Below, in pieces: positions 1 through 11,900 of a DNA stretch of 64,000 nt. A model generated the notes under the pieces. It had not been told where the DNA came from and did not search any database. It saw only the letters and a program-made list of their open reading frames with translations. The DNA comes from Eopsaltria australis (Eukaryota; Chordata; Aves; Passeriformes; Petroicidae). The DNA lies in assembly GCA_034509425.1 (NCBI GenBank), contig JAVTVJ010000001.1, forward strand, positions 9,328,001-9,392,000. The letters run 5' to 3'. The position numbers and the translations under genes are program-made. Numbering within the stretch: position 1 is the first letter of the stretch; each line of letters starts with the position of its first letter.

Positions 1-930
1 AAGTTTCATGTTGTAGAGCTCTGAACTTCTAGGTTAATAAATTCAAAGAGAATGTATTTGCTTCTGTGTCATGTATGGACCTCTGACAGTAGGGTGTCTG
101 TGGGATTTGCTAATAATGGTTTCCCTGTAAGCTACCTAACATATAGGGGTTTTTTACTGTAGATGATCCTGAAAATCCTGACTATTTCAATTTATTTGCT
201 TTTGAAAACATAACTTGGCAGTCAGTGTTATTACACTAACACAAGCAGCAACTGTGCACCTCACACCAATTTGAGATTAGAAAAACAAACAAAAATTCCT
301 GCTATTTTAATTCACTGCTGGAAGTTTCATTTAGTTTTATAAGCTAAGCTCTTTTTAGATGACTTGTAAATCTGTAACAAAGGAGCACACAGATACAAAA
401 AGACTTGGATATAAATGCATCATGTATGTATATAGACTTAAACATGTGTTGACTTTAATATATACAATCAAAAAATAGTTTGATGACAACCCACAAATGT
501 TAGATCAAGGATGTGCCTATGTGTGTACAAAGCCCACATTTCTTGCAGTTTCTGCTCCTGTCTAATAATTGAATAAAAACATTTCCAGTTCTACTGACCA
601 AGAACTTCACAGTTTATAAACAATAAAATAAATAGTGGTATCTGTGCTTTAGTTCTACAAGTACTGTCAAATATTTGCCATGATGACTGTGAATTTTTCC
701 TAAGCAATATATTTTGTACCTAAGCATTTAGCTTTAAAGGGGTAATTATGAAGCAGAGCATTTATTTGTAAAGCAAACAGGAGAATAACAGGCTGCTTTG
801 TTTATCCTTTAGCTGTTTTCCTATAGTAATTAAGATAATCCCAAAAATTACAAAACAGAAACATCAATGCTTTCCATTTCCAAAATTAGATTAAATTCCC
901 AAGCACATTTTTTTAAAAATACTTACAAGT
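1..930. other. intergenic DNA, no gene seen
   Basis: AT-rich sequence without a supported exon, repeat family or RNA gene. If gene order matches other vertebrates as I recall it, this is the CHST9-CDH2 interval. Confidence 0.5.
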
Positions 931-939
931 ATGAACAAC

Positions 940-1610
940 CACTCAATTTGTGCAGCCCAGATCAGGTGTGTACTAGGAAAGGTACTTGAGAATATGTCCC
1001 TCAGGGTCACAAGTCTTGCCAGAAAACCTACTCCAGTGTGGGCTTCTCTCCGTATTTCCAAAGGTCCTGCCAGGAGCCTGCTCCAGCACAGGCTTCCCAT
1101 GGGGTCACAGCCTCCTTCAGGCATCCACTTGCTCTGGTGTGGGGTCGTGCACAGGCTGCAGATGGATTTCTGCTCCACCACAGATCTCCATGGGCTGTGG
1201 GGGCACAGCTGCCTCACCCTGGTGTCCTCCATGGGCTGCAGGGGAATCTCAGCTCCAGTGCCTGGAGCACCTCCTTCCCCTCCTTCTCCACTGACTTTGG
1301 TGTCTGCAGAGTTGTTCCTCTCACATATTCTCCCTTCTCTGTTTTCCAGCTACAATCTGCTCCTGTGAAGCAACCTTTTTTCCCTTCTTAACTCTGTTAT
1401 CCCAAAAGTGCTACCACTGTCACTGACGGTCTCAGCCTTGGGCAGTGGTGGGTCTAGTGACTCCAAGCATCAGTGTCTTGGAGCCAGTTGACATTGGCCC
1501 TGTCAGACATGGGGGAAGCTTCTAGCAGCTTCTCACAGAAGCCATCCCTGCAGCCTGCCTCCCCCTGTCCCCGCATATTGCCATGCAAGCCCAATACAGG
1601 GAGATGGATC
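940..1610 (-). mobile_element. avian LTR-like interspersed repeat, degraded
   Basis: The stretch is GC-richer than its flanks. Read on the minus strand it closely resembles, from memory, a high-copy bird repeat with characteristic phrases. These are GTGACAGTGGTAGCAC, a TTAAGAAGGG promoter-like box, then AACTCTGCAGACACCAAAG, and repeated 'CTGCAGCCCATGGAG' segments. The apparent open frames on both strands (for example 891-1232 minus and 931-1368 plus) are a by-product of this element. A promoter-like box followed by a leader suggests LTR origin, but I cannot define termini or a target duplication. The boundaries are approximate. Confidence 0.55.
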
Positions 1611-4559
1611 ACATTCCCCTCTCCAGATGTGGAATAACAGTCTCTAGCAATGAAAGCACTGCATGAGTGCATTTGTGGAAGTTCATGATCTGTCCCAAGT
1701 TACTTATTAAGTATTTTTACATTTCATTCCAAAGATGGAAGAGTGGAAAATTATGATACCATCTGGAAAGGATGAGTTTAGTAGTCACAAGCCTAAAGAA
1801 AGTCCAGGAGAATGGGTTTTTTAAAGCATCCTTGAGAAAGTCACCTTTGTTCAGCAGGTTACAATGAGACAGAGCCAGAAGGAAGGTGGTTTGCACTGGA
1901 TTAATAAGTGAGATAAATTCATTGCAGAATTCAACCATAGGGTGAAGGATGATTGCTTCCTATTACGGGAACAATATTCTGTGAGCTGCGGTTGCCTTGG
2001 TAGGAATTTACCGTGTAACAATTTCTCAGAAAGAAAGTAGCGAACTATCCTGTGTCCTTTGGGGAAAGAACAAGAAGAAAAGCACATGAAATAAACAGGG
2101 GAAAACTATATTGGTTATGAGGAAAAGTTTCCTAAAAATAAAGAAAAACCTTCCTGCAAAACCTAATTACTACGAGAAAGGAAGCCAAATCCTAGAGAGC
2201 ATGGTTTATATACAGTTGAGCTGAGCAGAGCCAAGGGAAATTAGCAGGAATCCTCTGAGATGTGTTAGGATTTTATGATCCTGAGGCTCCATCATGGCAT
2301 TCACTTGCATTTTTTTTGTACAGCATTTTGCAGCAGTGGGGCCTGAAGGCAGGAAAAATGGCTGTGGGTATGCGACAGGAGGGAAATGCCCTTGGCTAGA
2401 GAATTTTCTGCCATTACCCACGTTTCCAGAATTGCTCTAAGCCTAGTTCCCAGCCTAAGCTGACACAGCTCTTCCAGATCTCTTTCTCTTTGAACACTCC
2501 AACATTAGAGGCATGTTTAGTTTTCCCAGGCTACTCTTCCATTTAGTGAAGTTATACTCTTTAGTGTTTGGAAAGCTTGATCATGCTGTTATGAAGATGC
2601 AGAGTTTTATTGCCCATGCATGCTGCTGACTCCCAAATCCATCTCATATCCCAGTCTTAACAAAGAGTTTCAAATATGTGAGGATACTCCCAGAATGAGG
2701 AGCACAATTCCAAACAATGACCTGGCTAGGAAAAGGGTTAAGAGAATGAGATGTGCAGTCTTACCTACCCTGCTAGATCTTATGTTAAAGAGTGCCACAT
2801 GATGGTCAAAACCATCAAATACTGCCAGCAGATTTAGCTACATTAGCACAGTAATTAGACTAAAATTTTATAGCTAACCCAAGATGACCCACCAGAGCAG
2901 TCATCACTGTCTCAGTGAAATATCTTCATCTAAAAACCCAGCTGTGAGAATACTTTTTGGCACAAATCAGGCAATAATAGGTTAAGCTTCTTGGTTGTGC
3001 CCCCTGAAAAACTGTCTTTTGTTTCATATGTACCTCAGCTTCTAACTAAAGGAAGGTGTGTGATAAGCAGTGAAATTTCTTGCAAATCTTGGGCTGGCCA
3101 GCATGTATACATCCAGTATAGAATTTCTGACCTCATTTTCCTTAGACTGACGCTGTAACAATACTTTGTGAAGGTGCAAAGGCATGGGACAGTAGTGACA
3201 CTCGGCCATATGTGAACCATTACACAACAACCAAACACTTGGGACTAATGCTCACACTAGATTTTTAAGAATTTTTTAATCTGTAGTTCTTTTTCTCTTA
3301 CATACCAGGGCTGTCAGTCTGCCTAGTATTTATTCTACTGTCCACCTTCATTTATCCCATAATTTCACAGGAACTCTATTTTTTTTCTGTGGTATATGAA
3401 TATCACAATGTCATAATTTGCTTAATATTTGAATCCAAGCTGTCAGAACAGGTTCAAAATATGTCCATTTGTCTTAATAAGGAATGTAAACATTCAGCAC
3501 ATAGTCCAATACTGACACTGGTGAAGAAAAACCCATCCTGTCTTATTTCATTCAATCCTCCTTTAGCTTCAGGACAGCTGCCAGACCATCATGTCACCGT
3601 ATTTCTGCTTTTTGTTCTAGGTATTTTAGGGTGCAAGAGGAACCAGAACACCGGAATTGCATATTTACTGGTATGGTATCTTGTTTCAACAGACTGTGAA
3701 TTACTTTGGAGGTACCCCCAGTTTCATGAACCAGTTTTTTCTCTGTTGATTTATACAGACAGCTTGTCAACAGATCTTGAATTAGTGCAGAACTCTGTAC
3801 TATCAAGAGTGTTGTTGGGAGGAAGGGAATTTTGTTTGTCTCACATTCAGGACATGCGTAGAGACCAAAGGGCAATATGTAGAATTTACTTCTCTGACAT
3901 TTAGTAGTCATGTGAAAGATTGTAAAATTGCTCTAAGAGAGATTTTGGTAAGATTTTTTTTCAGTCTTTGTAAGATTTAAGAGCAGTCAGTCGTAGCTGA
4001 GGAATCCAGACTCCATATTACGGATGGAGAAGATCCGCAGTATCCCTCAGTGAAAACTGAAAGACAAAAACACACCCTTCAAGATCTTTATGGCTGCTTT
4101 TAAAGTGTTTAAATCACACAGTTAAGACTTTTTCTCAATTAATTTTGTGTGGCCGTTGTGATACCAATAACTGAAAGACCAAAGAAACTGTCTCCCAGCT
4201 TAGCACTCTGATACGATAGACTATTCTGTTCCAGAAGGTACCATAATAAAGCTTTATTTGGTGGAACAAAGATGAATGTTTCGTCTTCTGCAGAACCAGA
4301 TGGACTAGAAATTACAATGTTACATAGCTTTTACAAACATGTTTTTAAAGGTCTGGAAGGACAGATTTCTTTTTTTCAGAGGAACTTCCTTTACAAACCA
4401 CATTTCAACAGACAGCCTTCTGATGCTAATTAAGCATCTCATTCATCCATTTGTGGTCTGTGATTCTGTGGAGGGCAGCAGTCTTCAAACCTCATTTTTG
4501 TAGTGAGATGAGACCATTTTGGGGAAAGCGTGACCTCCTGATTTTCAGATGGGCTATCC
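1611..4559. other. intergenic DNA, no gene seen
   Basis: Moderately AT-rich. The longest frame (3389-3904, 171 codons on the + strand) has no protein-like pattern, paralog-like motif or splice context that I can recognise, so it is not called. Confidence 0.5.
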
Positions 4560-4730
4560 AGGAAGGCAGCACAGGACAACTCATACAGGATGGGATCACA
4601 GGAAACCTATAGCTTAACCTCCAGTACATGACTGGATCAGCCACGGGTCAGGCCAGGTTGCTCAGGGGTCTATCCAGTCTTGTCTTGAAAAGACTCCATG
4701 CATGGAGCCTGTAAAATTGGACACACTTCC
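4560..4730 (-). mobile_element. CR1 LINE fragment, degraded
   Basis: The segment GGTCAGGCCAGGTTGCTCAG, followed by TATCCAGTCTTGTCTTGAAAA and a degenerate CTCCATGCATGGAG, matches the usual CR1 3' region read in reverse complement. Only part of the element remains, with no tail visible. The boundaries are approximate. Confidence 0.6.
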
Positions 4731-7700
4731 TCTAAAATATAAATGCATGATATAATAGCATGAATATTCGCATAAACCCTGTTCACCCAGAGCTAGGGCA
4801 GAGGGAGTAAGAGAAGGGGGAGCGAATCTCAACCTTTCCAATTACACCTGTTAATGGAATGCCTCACCAGTCACTCAAATACAGAATTAATTCACTTTTT
4901 TCAGAAATAAATTTTTCAGGACATCCTAAGGCATTTTGCAGCCTTGCAGCACTTGACAGAGTAGTATCTGCTATTTGAGGAACATTTTAGAATTGGAGTA
5001 AGATAAGGCACCAACCTTCAGAAAAAAAAAAATGCTGCTACTGTTTACTTTTGGCTGTCTTCTGAGAACAGGAGCCCATTAGGATAAAACAGCTTCATAG
5101 TCAACTCATTGAAGTGTTTAAGTCAAGTTTTTGGAGACTGCTTAAAAACAAAACTTTGTAATAGCTGAAGAACCACAGACACTTTGAATTGCCTTATATT
5201 TTTGAATGAACACACAGCTTGCTTAGAAAGGCTTTGATAATTACCCCAACATACCAGTTACTGAGCAAATGAATTTTATACCAAGTTGCGAGCAGTTTTT
5301 TTAAAGAACAAAGCAAATGCCCCATAGCAATGCTTGGTAGAGGCAAATTTTAGCCTTCTAACTAAGGAAAGGAGAATGTTGTAGGTGGTGTATTTCTAGC
5401 TAATTAGCTGAAAATGAAAAAAGCTCAAGGAAATAAAATGAAACTACTTGCTGAATGGTTTGTACCCTGGAGCAAAAGACACCTTCATAATGATAAAACG
5501 TTTTTAATCACCAAAGGCTTGTTTAATGGGCTCTATATTTATATATAACACACTGAAACTATGCCAGTGTGGCCTGTCCTAAAAGTCAGTGCAGCAAATG
5601 ATAACAGCACGTGGAATGAATTTGGCTAATCTAAAAATGTCGCTGAAGGTCTAATCCTTCCCCTTTGGAAAAAGATCAGGCCAAAACAAGCACAGTTTAG
5701 TCACTGCTGCTACTTGAGCCAGGGTTTTTGTATTAAATTTTTCTTTAAACATAAGAATCTCAAATTCTGACTCCTTGAAATGTGTGTATCTGTGCAGATG
5801 GCTGTGCTAGCTTTGCAGAAGACTTTGAAAAATGACAAATGGAAACCTAGGCTGGGTGGAAAGTTCAGCAAGTGAGGGGGGTTTCTTAACAGCTCACAGC
5901 AATGATATATGTGGTTTCTGCCCCGTGGTGTGAGCACCCACAAATTTAGGGGCCATACACAATGCACAGAGAAGCAACTCTAAGTATGGGTTACTGTGAC
6001 CTACCTACCCTCCACACCAAACTTTCCTCCATGGCTGTTCCTGAAAATTTACACAAGAAATGTATGTAAAGAGCCTAAATTGGTCTTACTGTAGAGTAAA
6101 GGTGATTTTATTTCACCAAATTGACCTCTAATTTTTGGCAGGTTGCAGTTTCGATTCACGACCTGTTACCTTTCTTCTCTAAGTACACTGACTGCCCCTG
6201 TTCCTGCAAGAAGGCATCACCACCTGGCTGCTGCCTCACTGCTTTCAGAGGATGATGCTGCTTCTTTAACTCTTGAGCTACTCGTCTACCAGAATTCATG
6301 GGAAACATGCACAAACCTGCCAAGAATAGAGTTTCTGATGTAGGCGCTGGCTCCGCACCAGCCCTGCTGACACAGACAGACTGCCGCCACCCTTTTGTAA
6401 TTTGTTTCTTTTTTGCTACATGTCAGGCTTCAGAAGGTGCTGATTTCAATTACGTAGCTGATGAGCTCCCTAATCCAGTGTCTAATTTCACCTGCATGTT
6501 GAATTTTTAATCTTTAATCTGGTAAAGATTCTTATATCCATAGCTAGACTATACCCTCTGCACCAGAAGAATCTGTGTGGAACAAGTATTATCAAAGCTA
6601 AGTGCGCTAGTCTGGAGTTCTTTGTGGTTTGGGTTTTTTTTGTTTGGTTGGTTTCTTTACTAAGTTGTAAAACAAGACTTGGCTTTATCCCAAAGCAATT
6701 AATTTATTCTGTTAACTGAAGAAAAAAAAAAAAATAAAGACATCTGATCCATTCAGTGTTATATATAAGTTTAATTGGTTTATGGATACAGCCTGAGAAG
6801 ATCAATCTGAAGAAATATGTCTGCAGTATGTACTTATTGAGTGAAATTAAATCTACAACACCCAGAAGGTTAATCTGTATATCCTTACTAGAAGCTTCAG
6901 TGACCTTCATTACAATCTTCTGAGTGTATTACATCAGGAAAATAAAATTCAGTAGGTATGTTGTTTTTCTCTAAAATCTCACTGGCCATCAGGGACTAAT
7001 AGATCTGTAACTTAAATATGAGGTTGCATTTTTTTGTTAAGGCATGTGGTTAACATAGGATCACATCCCTGCCAGGCTGTCTAAAAGGCGAAATATGCTC
7101 AACTCCCCTGAAATAGCAAACAACTGCCATATTTTACTTCCCACTCTCCCTCCTCCCTTTTTATTTCTACTAGGCAGCCAGACAAGCTACAGGTGTGAGG
7201 GATAGTCTTTACTCACTAGAACTTTAAAATAGATCCACGGTTGGCTTTAATGGAAAAATCTTTTCTCCCTAGGCCTTCTCCAAGCTGCTAGCTCCTATAA
7301 CGAGCTGTGACTAGGGAGATCCTTAAGTGAGATAAAACAGAAAAAATTTATATCACCACAGTGAGGTTATATGTATCCACACAACCCAAACGAAGCAGGA
7401 GCGGGACAGTTTAGCACCTGGACAGAAAATCCAAAGGAACACTCCTGCACACAAGTCTTGGCTGCCCACAGCTGTTACAGATCCTGGAGCTCTTTTCAAT
7501 GAACATCTAAGCTTTGGGCAGGGTAATTACACTCTGCCTAGTTAGCCCCCCTTGGAAATCTGAGCAGCACCCGGCTCTACCCTCTGCTCTGAAACACTTG
7601 TTTTCGACTGGTGGGTGTTGTTCAGCTTCCTGCCGAAGGTGATGGCCCGCTGGTTGGGGAGGTGATCCCTGTGTGCTGTCTCAACAGTGTGTGAGATGAT

Positions 7701-8274
7701 TTGAGACCTGTTGGAGTAAAAGATGTTGCAAAAACGTGAATGTTTACATTACTGTTACTCCAGGAGAGGCCTCAATGTCGTAAGTGAGCAATGGGGCCAT
7801 GAATCAGGGAGCATTTTAGAAGAATCTCTTTGCTGGGGTAATTCTAGGAACACAGCACTGTAGTGAAATGCCTAAAGGAGAAAGACAGAAGTCATTTGAG
7901 CACAGCTTTGGAAAGTCAGAACTCCTGTGTGCTTACCCCACCTTAGCAAGGGCCAGAGCTATCTCTTCAAGGACTTCCTTGAAGAAATGTAAGCAAAGCG
8001 ATGTTCCCGTTAAAGAGAGATAATGCCATTTATCTACATGTAACCAGATAAGGTTTGTAAGGCACACGTGGAGCTCCAATAAGCACTAATTAAACATTTT
8101 TCTCTGTCATCCTGTTTCCCATAGACGACAATAAAGTTTCTACGCTACCTGTTTTAGTACCTAATTAAAGCTATGAGTTGCCTCTACCTGGCAGCTTGGA
8201 CATATTTATTCGCTAGCACAGGGAGAGCTACCCCTGGATATGCAACAGCAAACAAAACCTTTTAGCAGAGCTCT
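4731..8274. other. upstream region of CHST9, with a conserved-looking non-coding block
   Basis: No exon is supported. Around 6400-6530 is a mixed-composition block with homeodomain-type TAAT and ATTA cores (for example CAATTACGTAGC and CTCCCTAATCC) that looks like candidate enhancer sequence. Directly upstream of the CpG island (about 8050-8230) there are CACGTG (E-box), several TAATTAAA motifs and CAATAAAG. These are possible regulatory sites inferred from motif appearance only. Confidence 0.3.
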
Positions 8275-8501
8275 TCATCTCCGGGACTGCGGGCAGGGAG
8301 CGCGATGGCAGGGGCGGTGCGGGCGCACACGGGGGTGGCCGCGGGGACTCACCTGCCCCGCGGGGACCCGCCCGCTGGGGCCGGGGGTGTCAGTCCCGGG
8401 CCGCCGGGGCCCCTCCCCAGCCCGCCCGGCCCAAAGTTTGGCGGGGAAAGTTTGTGTGCCGGCGCCGCTGCGGAAGCGCCTCCCGGGAGCGGCGGGAGCG
8501 G

Positions 8502-8578
8502 CGGGCAGGAGAGGGGCAGGTGAGGGGCAGGTGAGGGGCAGGTGAGGGGCAGGTGAGGGGCAGGAGAGGGGCAGGTGA
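8502..8578. repeat. 11-bp tandem array in the CpG island, 7 units
   Basis: Seven head-to-tail copies have the unit GGGGCAGGTGA. The first (CGGGCAGGAGA) and the sixth (GGGGCAGGAGA) carry GGAGA instead of GGTGA. A partial unit follows at 8579. The 11-base period shifts frame at every unit, which argues against coding. On the + strand each GGTGA unit gives CAG|GTGAGG, a near-perfect splice donor. Confidence 0.95.
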
Positions 8579-8753
8579 GGGGCTGCCGCCGGGCACCCAC
8601 CTGGGACGAGCGGGAGGGTGGGCGAGCTTGCGGCGGCATCTCCTCGGCGGCCCCGGCAGCGGCCGCTCCCCGGCGGCACCGCCCAGCCCCGCGGCGCCGG
8701 GACTGCCAGCGGCGGAGCGGGAGGCGGCGGCACGGCCGTCCCGGTACGTCCAG

Positions 8754-8807
8754 CCCCGGGGGGACGAGGGTCAGCCCGGCCCCCGGGGGGACGAGGGTCA
8801 GCCCGGC
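8754..8807. repeat. 27-bp perfect tandem duplication in the CpG island
   Basis: Two identical 27-base copies (8754-8780 and 8781-8807) contain GGGGGGACGAGGGTCAGCCC, with a partial third copy starting at 8808. The array sits just downstream of the GTACGT candidate donor. Confidence 0.95.
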
Positions 8808-8960
8808 CCCCGGCGGGTCCGTGGCGAGCGGCTCCAGCGCAGGGAGCGGCCCCGAGGGGGTGCGGTGCGACCCCAGAAGTTGAGGAGATCGCAGAGCCCC
8901 CGCTGCGGGGCTGCGCTCCGCACACAGAGCAACTTTTCTGCTGACTCCCCACACCCACAC

Positions 8961-11900
8961 ACACCCCCCTCCTTCGTCACACACCGCGAATCGGGAATTC
9001 TCGGCACGTCTCCAAAATAAAAAAATGGGCTGGTGTTTTGCCTGTGCGTTTTCTAGCAGTAGAGTGAATGACTGGGGCAGGCTGCGAGCCTTGTTGGCAT
9101 GCTGAGAGCACCTCGGTTCACTGCAGTCCGTAAACAAGACCGTGTCATTTCAACAGTTCAAAAAAGGGAAGATCTGGCTTTGACACAGTCGTTTTGCTAA
9201 TGTTCCTTATCCTGAGAGTGGGAAGAAATCCCACCTGCAATCCTGTTAGAAGACTGAGAGCCACCAAGTTCCTGTCCTGTGAGCAGTGTTTTTGTTCAAC
9301 TTCCCAAAATCCAGGCAACTTCCATGAGTCTGCATACTGACACCTAGGAATGCTTCAGACAGGTAAGAGCTAAGCATGCCAAACTTGCCTTTTTCTGCTG
9401 AGGTCCCTCAGTCCTGACTGGGAAATGTTACTAAGAATAATAATGATTTTTCCTTTTTGAAGCAAGATGTCCAGCAGTTGTAGGATGAAACCCTTGGAAC
9501 TGAATATCCTGGTGAACTGGTGAAGTTCCACACCTGATGCTTTCAGTGACTTCTCTGTTCTCTGTAAGTAACCAAAATTTTCCATGATACTGATGTGTCA
9601 ACCTGCATACACATGAGTAGGACAACTTGGCATTTACCTGTTCTTAACACAGCGTAACTTCTGTTTGTTTAAAACTGCAGCTTTAAATTAACCTACAAGT
9701 GTCTGAGGCAAGTTGCTGTGTGCATTAAACCAACGTGGTCTGAAGTTAAGTAGGATTTATGATTGAGGAGCAGGACCAGGTAAGTGGTGTGCGTGTTCTC
9801 AGAAGCAATGAGTCTTGCTTACGCCCATTGTTTCATTAAATGGATTTTTTTTCCTTTGGAAATATATCAAAAGGATAATGAGGAACTAGTGATGTTAATA
9901 GATTAAAATGGTGAAATCAAATGCAAACCATATTTTCTTTGCCATGTCATTAATTTTGTATAACATGTTGTATGCTATAAAGTGCATTTATAACAAAACG
10001 TAATTGCTATAACAACATTGTTGTCTGCTATGTAACAAGGGAGAGTGAAGTTGAAAAATGTTAAATACGTTCAGTTTGTCTGGGTGGGAAGTTACTTTGA
10101 TGATGTTGATGTTTGGAATTTCCTAACTGCTGTTAAAATTTCAAGTTTTTAAACCCTATTTTTTTAAACCGACTTTATTGTTTCATAATTGGCAGCGGGT
10201 GAGTGAAGAATGCTCACTTTGATAAAAACAGGTCTCTCCTTTGAAGAGAAATTCCTATAGATTTCATAAAAAATATTTCATTATTTGTGTCTTATGGAAC
10301 TCTAACAGAATTCTCTTAACTTGATTTGCAATGTTGGTAGGTAGTAATCTTCTGTTATTGCCAGTAATAAAAGTTGTGCAGGCCAGATGGTGTCTTCAAT
10401 TACACTTTAATACAGCCTTCTTATAAGCAGCTCTTCAGGTGATGAAGTTGCTGAGGTGTCAGCAGGACTGAAGTAACAGTAGGCCTGGATGCTGTCTGTA
10501 TACCCCTAGTAAATTCCTATGGACAGGAAAAATGACATTATGGGAATTTTGGTTTGGTTTGGGGTCATTTGTGGGTTTTATTGTTTGAGGTTTTTTTCTG
10601 GGGGGGGGCAGTTGGAGAGGGGTTGGTTTTTTTATTTTTTACAAACTTACTCAGCACCACTGTATGACTATCTTGATCTGCTTACTCAATTCAAATTTCT
10701 GTAAGGCCTTTGACACTCAGCGTAACTCGCTGGAGATAGAAAATGGCAAATAATATGTTTATTTCTAGCAACCCTTGTAATAAACCAGAACAAAAAGCAG
10801 CACTGCCTGATATAAGGAACTGTGTGAGCATTGTTAAGAGCTGGAGCTCTGCCTTGCGCTAGTCGTGAAGCCAGAAAGTTGAGATGTGGACAGTGGAAAG
10901 GTGATCCTGGAGGATCATCTGCGTGTGAAGTAGGACATGAGCTAACAGATGAGAAGTGAGGGAGGAGGGGGAGCGTTGAAGTGAGAAGATATCCTTGCCT
11001 CCTTCAGCACTGAGCTGCAAGTAGTCTGGGCCAGTGTCCAGCAGAACATTCCTCACTGCAAAAATTCTCATGCCACGATAACTCCATTGCAGGTATCGGA
11101 AAATGTGGTGCTTCTTGAGGTAAGGAAGGAAGGAGGGAAGTAAATGAAAACACCAAAAAACAACAAAACTGTGCTATTGCAGTAACTTTCCGTGTTCTTT
11201 TTTCTCATTTTGTTTTCATTAATTCAGTTCTGTCTAAGGAGATACTGAGTGGGTGGGAATTTGTGGTATCCCACAGTAATATGAATGCTTTGACCATCAT
11301 AAAGATTTTCTGGGTTTTTTCATCTATATTCTGCTGGTTAACCCTGTTCCTTGATATTCTTTATTTGCAGGTGAAGGAAAAAAAGCTGGAATTAAAAAGA
11401 AAGGTTTCTAAATAGTTGGAGGCAACCTAATGTTTTGCATTTGTATGTCCTTGATTTTGGAGCTAGGTGATGGTGAGGATCACAATGGCAAGGAAATCTA
11501 AAGTTAACCAAACACACTGACCAGATGCCACTGGTTTTGTGTGGTCTAGAATAGGAAGGAACCAGGAATGATACTTGAATGCTGAGGTGCCTCTCCTCAG
11601 CTGCAGGTATATTGGCTTGCAAGGAAGAAAAAGTTGCATGATGTACTGAAAGGAGAAATCACGCCAAAAACAGGAGGTGTGCTCTTCCCCATGTTTGGGT
11701 GGCTGTGTTGTTTCAATTGCTTGCGTTGGCCCTGTACAGGAATGTACCTCTTTGAATCCAAAACACAATGGGGAAAATGCAAGGCTTTTATATCAGTGGA
11801 ATAAGGATTCTAGAAACTTAATATTTGACAAATGTTAAACAATTTGGACTCAGAAATTAATGAGTGTAGACCAGTAACATTTCCAAATTTTTTCTGTGTT

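Larger units (their letters stand above)
8275..8960 (+). promoter_or_regulatory. CHST9: CpG island, probable CHST9 promoter and exon 1
   Basis: This is the only strongly GC- and CpG-rich stretch in the window, with sharp edges into AT-rich DNA. It contains GC-box-like motifs (GGGGCGGTGCGGG near 8311, CCGCCCAGCCCCGC near 8680) and no clear TATA box, which fits a broad CpG promoter. It lies about 7 kb upstream of the exon with the CHST9 start. Possible exon 1 donors on the + strand are the repeated CAG|GTGAGG units at 8517-8580 and CCG|GTACGT near 8744. The long open frames on both strands are low-complexity Pro/Gly/Ala/Arg reading through GC-rich repeats and are not called as genes. Divergent antisense transcription is possible. 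Confidence 0.75.

Noticed and set aside
3389..3904. A 171-codon + strand frame, the longest outside repeats and the CpG island.
   Set aside because: No recognisable motif, membrane or signal logic, splice context or neighbouring exon; consistent with chance.
8240..9137. Several overlapping frames of 100-260 codons on both strands in the CpG island.
   Set aside because: They are low-complexity Pro/Gly/Ala/Arg translations of GC-rich tandem repeats and lack any domain pattern. Stop-poor frames are expected in such DNA.
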